The notes beneath the pieces are model-generated. The model had not been told where the DNA came from. It searched no databases and worked only from the letters and a program-made list of their open reading frames with translations. From NCBI RefSeq assembly GCF_030463535.1, contig NC_132892.1, positions 28,264,341 through 28,328,340 of the forward strand: DNA of 64,000 nt, given 5' to 3'. The position numbers were made by a program, and so were the translations under genes. The stretch comes from Salminus brasiliensis. Its lineage: Eukaryota; Chordata; Actinopteri; Characiformes; Bryconidae. Numbering within the stretch: the first letter of the stretch is position 1; every line of letters starts with the position of its first letter. Of the stretch, positions 26,940 through 64,000 are shown in pieces.

Positions 26940-28950
26940 CAGGTGTCGTGTAGGCTTGTCTTGGGTCTTGGGTGAAGAAAAAACTTGGAACTCCACCTTA
27001 GAAAGACCTGACTGGAGGAGAGAGCTTGAAATAAAGCCAACCAGACAAAAATGCAGTTCTATGCTCTACTCAGTATTTAATTGGCTTTATCAAAACTGTA
27101 CAATGTTCAGCAGCAAAGGCGTCCATCAACGTGTCCGGCACTTGTTGTATCTGAAGAAAAATGAACAATGATGATGCAATGTAACAGCTGGAAGTGTATA
27201 AAAAAAAACACAACAACATTTCTCTTGGTTCTTCAGTTGACAAAAGTCATGGGTCTTATTACAGACAGCTGAACTCCTGAACACCATAAAATGCGAAGCA
27301 TTGCGAATTCTATTATTCAGCCAACGAGTGGCTGTAATCGTTATTGGACCATGATCCTCTTTGTATCTCTCCCTTTTTTTCATCCACCCTCTCCTAGTGA
27401 CTTCCTTTTGTTACCGTTCCTTCATCTGAAACAGTAGATCTACCTCTTTTCCAAATCTATATTATATATAATACTTCAAGCATCCTTCCTCCTTTAACAC
27501 TGGTTTGTCTGGGGGTCAGGACACTGGTGTGCTAATACAGTCATTAAATGATGTACTGGTTTGTGTTAAAAACATGCAATGCTCATGCAGATCTGTTCTC
27601 ACCTCCTTTTCTCCTGTTTCTTAATGAGCTTGAGCTTTCCTTTCTTTCCCTATTCACCTACCAGTGCTACCAGTGCGGTTCAGCTGGAGAAAGAACGATG
27701 CATGCAGTGATGTGTCCTCCTGTATGGTCGTCTGTATGAAATGCTTTCTTTTCTTTCCGTTAAATTAGTCACTACTAAACAGTTATAAAATGATTAAAAA
27801 ATAATAATTAAAAACTAAAACTACATACCCCCCCACCCCAACCCATCCCGCTAACCCACCCTCTTTCAGCCCCCGTGACCCTTTTTCCAAAATAAAACAC
27901 TTCGAAGTAAGACAGAGCTTTTTAGATCAAGCTTTGCGTCATTCAATAAAAGGAGTAGTTCAACCCAACGTGCCAACATGGCAGCGAATGAATGCTGGTA
28001 ACCGCCAATTACTGCGATGCCACACTGAAGAAAGGTACTGATTAGGAAAGGTACTAGATTAAGTGGTGTATCATCATTTCCACATGGAATCATCAAATCC
28101 AGCAGATAATATCAACCCAGTCACTGCTACAGAAGCTAGTCATTAAAGTGTGTTGACGCAGAGATGCTGGCTGAACATTTTAGGCCTTGTTTGGAACTAA
28201 TAAAAAATTTTATTTAATAAATTATTTTTATTTATTTATTTATTTATATTTATTTATTTATTAAGTTGGCCGATGTCCCAAACAAGGATTATGCCTAGCC
28301 CTGGACTTTGCAGAATTTTGAATGGAGATTCTCTATTTAAACAAAATTCTAAAAAGAAAATATTGGAAAACGGTCCAGCTAGAACTGTTGTCTGCTGGTA
28401 TCTGGGTATATAAAGCCAACTGAGACAAGACATATTATTAATATTTAGACATAAATTAATATTTACTTATTTATTTATTTAAATTATATTTATTTTATTA
28501 TTATTTATTTATTTTTTATTATTTTTTTAAAAGAAAATGTGTGTTTTGGGAAACCCCAGGTTTTGATTTAAATGGATAAAAAATGGCACTGTACGCTTTC
28601 TGGACGTTCTAGATACTTGACTACACTGACTGTAAAAATTAGCAGAGTCTAGCCAGAGCCAGGACTCTTCGCTGATGAAAGAGACACTGTAAATCTGCTG
28701 CCTACAGGGTCAAAAATATATTACTATCTGTTACAAACATGGCCTGTCTTTTACAAGCTTTAGTCATTTTCATGTGGGAATGATGTAAAAATCTCAATCC
28801 AGTAAGTTCAGTACACCGCTGTTTTTTTTTTTAGTGTAGCATAGTGCTAATCGCCAGCTAGTCACATTCATTCACTCTGAGCAACATTAGCACTTCTGAC
28901 CAAACTATTCACTTAAGAGTCAAGAGACAAGAGTTCATCAAGTCGTTTTA
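26940..28950. other. Gap between gene tails; possible kcnq5 3' UTR
   Basis: No coding exon. Contains AT-rich TTTA runs (28215-28262, 28450-28530), which on the - strand supply several AATAAA hexamers. The kcnq5 3' UTR probably ends in this stretch, but I cannot choose a site. 28120-28150 and 28850-28890 carry repeated 'gctaatcgccagctag'-type phrases. Confidence 0.45.
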
Positions 28951-28951
28951 G

Positions 28952-58574
<29,623 letters not shown>

Positions 58575-58675
58575 CTGGTGGAGAGATGGACAGTAGGTGA
58601 GACAAGATGGAGAGAGGGGAGAAGAGCAGATGTTATAAAATTAGAAATGATGCAGCAACATGCCTCGACTCGTCT

Positions 58676-58935
58676 GAGAAGGCTTTACATTAGATGTTGG
58701 AACATGCTGTGAGGGTTTGACTGCAATCAGCCACAAGATGACTAGTTATAAGTTCTAGTGGTGATGTTGGATGATTAGGTCTGGAACTCCAGCTCACCTC
58801 AAAGGTACTGGATGGAACTCTATAGCTAGGGGCTTCATACCCTTCAAGCTGATGCTTGGCAATGCTTTTCTATGGGGATTCTACAAGCTGTGTGGCCACC
58901 TGAATACCTGTGTGAGCAACTGGTGCAGCTTCCTT
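58676..58935 (+). mobile_element. MITE family A, old degraded copy
   Basis: Only a chain of degraded family phrases remains: 'gtgagggtttgactgcaatc', 'gatgttggatgattagg', 'aggtactggatggaactcta' and 'gggcttcatacccttcaagc'. Ends are lost. Confidence 0.55.
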
Positions 58936-58939
58936 CACC

Positions 58940-59646
58940 AACACAGGACATTACACACATTGTTGACTCCTGGAAGACAAGATTCCCCACTGACATTGTT
59001 ATTGAAAGATGAGACTGAGAACATAGTAATGGGGATAATCAGGAAGGCAACATCTACAGAGAGAAAGAGAGGCCAAAGGAAGTTCACACGAAAACCACAT
59101 CCACTAAAGAAGCTGCACCAAACCCTCAAAAAACACAAACGGCTCCAAGCCTCGAGCCGAGGAATAATATTAGCTTTCTCTCTGTTTCTCTGTTTTTCCC
59201 CCTCCTCACATTCCATCCATCTCAAACTCCTCAGGAGAACGTCCCGCTGCTCCGATACCCTCATGTTCCTTGCTGTTTCGTGTCGTAAGTGCTGAAACCA
59301 AAGTGTTAGCGGTGTGTTTTTGGATCTTCGGGGAGTCTGGAGGAACCTGCAGACTTAGCAGAGCGTTCTCATCCTCATGAATCATAAACTAGTCGACCAG
59401 CACAGCAGAACGTGAACGCAGGGGCTTTGTGAAAAATGCATGAAGCCTTCAATAAAATAAAGGCCTGTGGGCTTGCACTACACGTACCTGTCGATCCTGC
59501 CATGAGAAAGCAACGCGAAAAAGGACAGCGGTGGAAAATGCTGACTCTTAGCAACCATCCAAAATATTCAGAATATTCGGAAATAGGGGCAAATACACCG
59601 TACTGAAGGTCCTTCATATTAGGATCTATTATAATTTAGAACAAAG
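58940..59646. other. kcnq5 intron 3, no exon seen
   Basis: Nothing codes. There is no match to the expected kcnq5 exon 3 (S2-S3, with the GCCCRYRGW motif). Confidence 0.5.
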
Positions 59647-60082
59647 TACACTGCATGTCCAAATGTCTGTGGACACCCCTTCTAATGAACGCATTCAGAT
59701 GTGCAAATGCACACATTCAGCTTGACAAGTCTATTCCATGTAGAGAAGCACTGCTAATAGAATAGGACTCTCTGGAGCAGATAAACATGAACCTATTGGC
59801 AACATGCCTCATGTCAGGTGTGGGCTAGAGGAGTATAAAGCCCCCCCAGCATTGAGCTGTGGAGCAGTGGAAGAACTGTGTTCTCTGGAACGATGGATGG
59901 TGCTCCATTCAATAGTTTTGTGTGGATGAGCTATGGAGTTGGGGATGGTGAAGTGGGGTGGTGATCATCCAACATTCCTGACCTCACTAACGCTCTTTTT
60001 GCTGAATGCAATCAAATCCTCACAAAAAGCAGGATAGACTCCCTTAATACCCTTGATTTTGTCCCAATACTTTTGACCATAC
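59647..60082 (-). mobile_element. MITE family A, near-complete
   Basis: Left end tacactgcatgtccaaatg, body 'gagctgtggagcagtggaag' and 'gatggatggtgctccattca', right end 'ttttgtcccaatacttttga'. Confidence 0.85.
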
Positions 60083-60089
60083 TTTCAAA

Positions 60090-60560
60090 TGGGTGTTTAG
60101 AAACTAGTCTTTTCTCCATGTAAGAGCTTAACACTACCGTCACCATGTTTGACTGTTGGTATGATGTTTTTATTGTTGGTAAGATGTTCCACTTTTGATG
60201 CACAGAACATTATTCAGAGGTCTTGAGGTTTCTCGTGGTTAACAGCGCTTTCCAGCTTGCAGATCCCCCTTGGATACCATTTTCTGCCAAGTCTCGTAGT
60301 AATGGTGAAATCATGAGCGCTAAGGTGAGTGATGCCTGCTGTTCTCTCGATGTTCTTCTAGGTTCCTTTTGTGACTTTCTGGGTCACCAAATGAGTCGTC
60401 GCTGTGCTCCAGAAGGAACGTTCTACCGCTGTTCCAATTTCTCTCCATCTGGACATGATGGCTCTTGTGGCGGTATGTTACAGTCGCGCGACCTTAGAAA
60501 TGGCCATGTATCTCTTTTCAGAGGGGGCAACTACTTTTTCACAGGACTTCATGTCCTCTA
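60090..60560 (-). mobile_element. Tc1-like element relic (family E, opposite orientation to 45121)
   Basis: 'accatgtttgactgttggta', 'tcttctaggttccttttgtg', 'accaaatgagtcgtcgctgt', 'gaccttagaaatggccatgt' and 'gggggcaactactttttcac' are in the order of the fish element. The HTH-coding part is read on the - strand and is broken. Confidence 0.7.
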
Positions 60561-60629
60561 GAGTACACTCTCTAGAATCAGTGTAGTAAGCTCATACTTT
60601 TGTTTTCAGGTTATAACAAAGTCTGATCC

Positions 60630-60860
60630 ATCATGCTGGCGAAACACACACACATTCTCACACACACGCGCACACAGTCACTCTTATTAATGACATCCAT
60701 TACTTTGACAATTTCCCATTCAAAACAATGAGGCCAGGAATAAGTGCTGACAAAATCCCCGCAGCCACAAAGGAACACACACAGACAAAACACACACACA
60801 CACACAACAAAGACAAAACACACACACACATAGACAAAACACACACACACAGGGTGATAC
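60630..60860. repeat. (CA)n and CAAAACA tracts
   Basis: Several (CA)n runs, interrupted by 'gacaaaacac' units. They give long meaningless cysteine/valine frames on the - strand. Confidence 0.85.
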
Positions 60861-60899
60861 ATTTCAACTCTAATGAGCTCTTCTCTTGTCTCACATGGT

Positions 60900-61264
60900 G
60901 GGAAAGGGAATAAAATCCTAAGGAGGTCAAGGCTCTGGACTGGTTGCCAGATTGTAGAAAATGACACCCGCAGGGAATGAAGCTGAGACTGTCTTGCTCC
61001 AAACCAACAAAGTCATCACAGTTACAATAAGGGCTATCACAGTTACCAATAAACCACCAATTATCTATAGGGCCATTGTTTATACTGGTCATTGATTAAT
61101 ATACTGATCACTTGAACAAGTCATTGAGTAATCTATAGTTTTAAAAATGGAAAAAATAAGGTTAATACTCAACTGTCTAAAGCACCTCCAATGAGGTAAG
61201 AGCTACCTGCTACCATGATGACATTTTAGGATTGCTGGAGACTGGATTTTTATATAAATTTTGG
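60900..61264. other. kcnq5 intron 3, no exon seen
   Basis: A phrase set 'gggctatcacagttac' and 'caataaaccaccaattatc' is unique. Nothing codes. Confidence 0.5.
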
Positions 61265-61612
61265 TTCTGCCAATTAACCAACCCGTTCATAGCTCCCCCT
61301 AGCACTAGCAATGCTCCCGACACTAGGAGGCGAAGGGCTTAACATGTCTTCTCCAATACATTCAATGCTGGCCACCGTCTCTATCCAAACTGCCACCAAT
61401 GTGGCATCAATAGGCATCCAACATGCTTGGAGGAAAGCACCGGGTCCCCAGCTCAACCACACCGGCTAACCGGCGCTTGTGCTGGTCAACATTAATTGCC
61501 AATTGTGCTCTTTCGGACTTTGCCACTGATGGCAAAGCGGCATGGCTCTGGGCCTCGAACTCGCGACTCCCTGGTCATAGTGGTAGAGCATTAGACCACT
61601 AGAGCCACATTG
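61265..61612 (-). mobile_element. SINE family X, longest copy
   Basis: On the - strand: 'gtggctctagtggtctaatg' (A-box-like), 'gggagtcgcgagttcgaggc' (B-box-like), 'tttgccatcagtggcaaagt', 'agagcacaattggcaatta' and a 3' part 'agcccttcgcctcctagtgt'. About 350 bp. Confidence 0.72.
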
Positions 61613-62535
61613 TTGGAGAACTGCTGATTTCTAAGTGTTCTTCCCAGACTCATCTGCATCTACAACCTTCTTTCTGGAGGCCTCAGAGAGCTCTCAGGAT
61701 CTGGTCAGGCGTATGTGTCTCTACAGTTGTGTTTGTTTAGTCCTATTACCTCCATATCTCAGTAATGTTCAAAGACAGGTGAAATATGTTAAAAGACAAA
61801 GGTTTGCATGGGGTGTCTGATTGTGTAATATGTATGTATGTGTGTGTGTGTGTGTGTGTCCATCAGAATCATATTTTAAAATAAGCACTATTATCAGGAA
61901 CTGCAAACCAATCACCACTTGTTAGCTAAGGTCCTGTTTCATTTATGTTTTTATAATTGATTAATTAAGTTTAATTAAGTAATCATGAAAAGAAGCCAGC
62001 CCTCACCCTCCCAGAGCTGGTGCCATTGTGTGATTGAGCTTGTGTCTCAGATAGTGGGTGTGGAATGGTAATGATGAAAATGGAGAGAAGACTGTGTGTG
62101 TGTTGGGGTGGTGGGGGCAATGTAATTCATTGTGTGAGTCACTAGGCTGTTAATTATTTTATTATGTAACCCTCTCAGCACTTTAATAAAGCAAAACTGC
62201 AGGTAATCAGGATTTTATACATTACTGGACAAAATAACCTGATGATCATTGGCTTGTGTTGCGCTGGGGGTCTGCAGAACACATAAAGTAGAGACGAATC
62301 CTTTATGTTTGGCAGGAACAAAGTTCAACCCAGCTCGTAATTAGGTTTCTACCCAGTCTACAGCTTTCAAGTGGACCAGAGATGGGTTTTCCTGACCGCT
62401 TCTTGGATGAAAAGGACACGCACAAACCTACCTGTGTTAGATGTTGATGGGAGAATCTAGAATCCTCTCCTCATTTACTCCAGTTCATCTGATTTAACAA
62501 CAGCGACAGTGCGTGTGTCAGTGTGGTCTGAAGGG
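61613..62535. other. kcnq5 intron 3; possible regulatory stretch 61930-62230
   Basis: 61648-61690 is the repeat shared with 38205-38250. 61835-61858 is (GT)n. 61945-61985 has clustered TAAT motifs ('ttgattaattaagtttaatt', 'aagtaatcatgaa'), which homeodomain proteins bind, followed by balanced unique sequence. No exon. Confidence 0.4.
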
Positions 62536-62539
62536 GTGG

Positions 62540-63042
62540 TCTGGAAACCCCTTCTAATGAAGGCATTCAGCTACTTTTGAGTTGCACCCATTGCTGACAC
62601 ATATGTGCAACTCACAGTTTGTCTAGTCCCAGTAGAGAAGTACTGCCAGTAGAATAGGACTCTCTAGAGCAGATAAACATGAACCTGTTGGCACTATGCT
62701 GCCTAATGCCAGGCGTGGGCTAGAGAGGGGTGTAAAGCCCCCCAGCGTTGAGCTGTGGAGCAGTGGAAGAACTGTGTTCTCTGGAATGATGGTTGGTGCT
62801 CCATACAATACTTGTGGGACGAGTTGGGGATGATGAGGTGGGGCGGTGATCGTCCAACATCCGGACCAATCAAGAGATCAATCAAATCCTCACAGCAATG
62901 CTTCTCCAAAATCTAGTAGAAAACCGTCTTCCCTTCTACAGTAGAGACAGTTACTCCAACAAAAGCAGGATCAACTCTTTTGTAATAGAAGAAAATATAA
63001 ATGAGCAGGTGTCCCAATACTTTTTAATTTTCATATAATGTA
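62540..63042 (-). mobile_element. MITE family A, left tip missing
   Basis: Starts within 'aaaccccttctaatgaaggc' (the tacactatatgtcc tip is lost). Body 'gtctagtcccagtagagaag' and 'gagctgtggagcagtggaag', right end 'gtgtcccaatactttttaat' then 'tcatataatgta'. Confidence 0.83.
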
Positions 63043-63049
63043 CATTTGC

Positions 63050-63324
63050 GGCTACACTTTTCCTGCTTCCAACACATCAGCTTTAGACATGTAAACATCT
63101 TAAACCAAGTGGTTTGATAGTCAGAAACCATCCTGAATTACTTTAGGTAGCCGTTACATTGAGCACATTCTGTGGAGTCCCACAGGGTTCTGTTGTAGGG
63201 TTTAAGAAACTGGTACTGGAAACTGTGGCGGTACTGTAGCTCTGATATCCGGAAAGAGGTACAGGAACATCAGAGTAAGAAACTCTAGGTTCATGGTCTC
63301 ACCAGCAGCACCAATCTCAACCTG

Positions 63325-63372
<48 letters not shown>

Positions 63373-64000
63373 CTCTAGCTTAGGGGCTGGTTGCCCTTTG
63401 GCACTTTAACTGAAACTCCTTCTTTGTACATAAGCTGTGTACTGGTCTCTCCAGCTGAACACCAAGCTGCTATACATATTACTGCACTGTACGCCTTGTT
63501 TACATGTGTGATGCTGCTGCAATACCAGACGGGTTTAGCTCTTTGTACTTATTGTCCCCCCTGTCCCCCTCTGTCTCGCGTAATGTCCATGCACCCTAAT
63601 GCATTGTATCATGTCCTACCTATCCTGCACCAGAGACTTATTTGAACAGTCTCAAACAAGTTAACCAGCATGCAGAAACCAACTGGTCAGCACATAAACT
63701 GGTATAAAAGGTTGCCACCAAACTAAATGTAAACAACAGCTGGATGTCATGACGCTGGCAGGTTGCCAGTCTGAAGCAGAGTTCTGGTGCCGGATCATTG
63801 CGAGTAAAGTAAGGAGCTTAGTGCCAGGCTGAGGATTAGACTGTGATGAAAAGAGGAAGCAGGGAAGGCACGAGTTGAAACATGACCACCACCAAACACA
63901 CAAACATTTACACAGTCCGTATGCCTTACTGCCTCGCCGCTGTCACACAAAACCTGTATCTCCATTTTTGACATTTCCCACTTTTTGACATATAATGTGA
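63050..64000. other. kcnq5 intron 3 to window edge; (CA)n at 63325-63375
   Basis: No exon found. 63058-63090 is a scrap of the Tc1 family D end ('cacttttcctgcttccaaca', 'catcag'). (CA)n of about 25 units at 63325-63375. The stretch is presumed intronic because kcnq5 exons 1-3 must lie further right. Confidence 0.5.

Noticed and set aside
60611..61092. 118- and 130-codon cysteine/valine-rich frames
   Set aside because: Translations of (CA)n tracts on the - strand, with no homology.
58600..64000. Search for kcnq5 exons 1-3
   Set aside because: No - strand match to the S1-S2 or S2-S3 segments or to the GCCCRYRGW motif. They must lie outside the window.

Overview
This is a vertebrate, almost certainly teleost fish, nuclear window. 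Coding sequence sits in short exons with GT-AG introns, and the protein matches are vertebrate. The non-coding DNA is full of teleost repeats: many Tc1/mariner-derived MITEs, tRNA-headed SINEs, a CR1/L2/Rex1-like LINE, long minisatellites and (CA)n/(TA)n tracts. The repeat flavour suggests an otophysan (characin- or catfish-like) fish, but that is a weak inference.

Two real genes are supported, arranged tail to tail. (1) eef1a1 on the + strand, seven coding exons from 19002 to 24697. These join to 1389 bp (462 codons plus stop), the exact length and exon pattern of vertebrate EEF1A. A CpG-rich promoter/first-exon region lies around 14.76-15.6 kb. (2) kcnq5 (Kv7.5 potassium channel) on the - strand, from the S3/S4 exon at 58574 down to the stop at 28952. 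The N-terminal, S1 and S2 exons lie beyond the right edge. The in-window exons join in frame to 731 residues. The eef1a1/kcnq5 pairing agrees with the human 6q13 neighbourhood (KCNQ5, EEF1A1) and is the sister of the KCNQ2-EEF1A2 pair.

Layout: 1-14.7 kb is intergenic, with minisatellites, a 67-bp-arm palindrome, MITEs, an array of amplified SINE heads and a 120-bp AT-rich array. 14.7-25.45 kb is eef1a1, with a 2.1-kb G/T-rich minisatellite in its presumed intron 1 and TEs in introns 3, 4, 5 and 7. 25.45-28.95 kb is the intergenic gap, with a tRNA-Ala-like relic. 28.95-58.6 kb is kcnq5. 58.6-64 kb is more kcnq5 intron.

The most interesting biology is in kcnq5. Two tandem versions of exon 8 (the calmodulin-binding helix A exon) lie 221 bp apart: a KCNQ5-type exon and a KCNQ4/KCNQ2-type exon, both phase-compatible with their neighbours and both beside UG repeats in the pre-mRNA. 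The gene also has a 27-bp microexon, a recent partial duplicate of exon 11 killed by a SINE, and an apparently perfect 869-bp tandem duplication starting 50 bp from exon 8b. No bacterial-type systems, CRISPR arrays or phage features are present.
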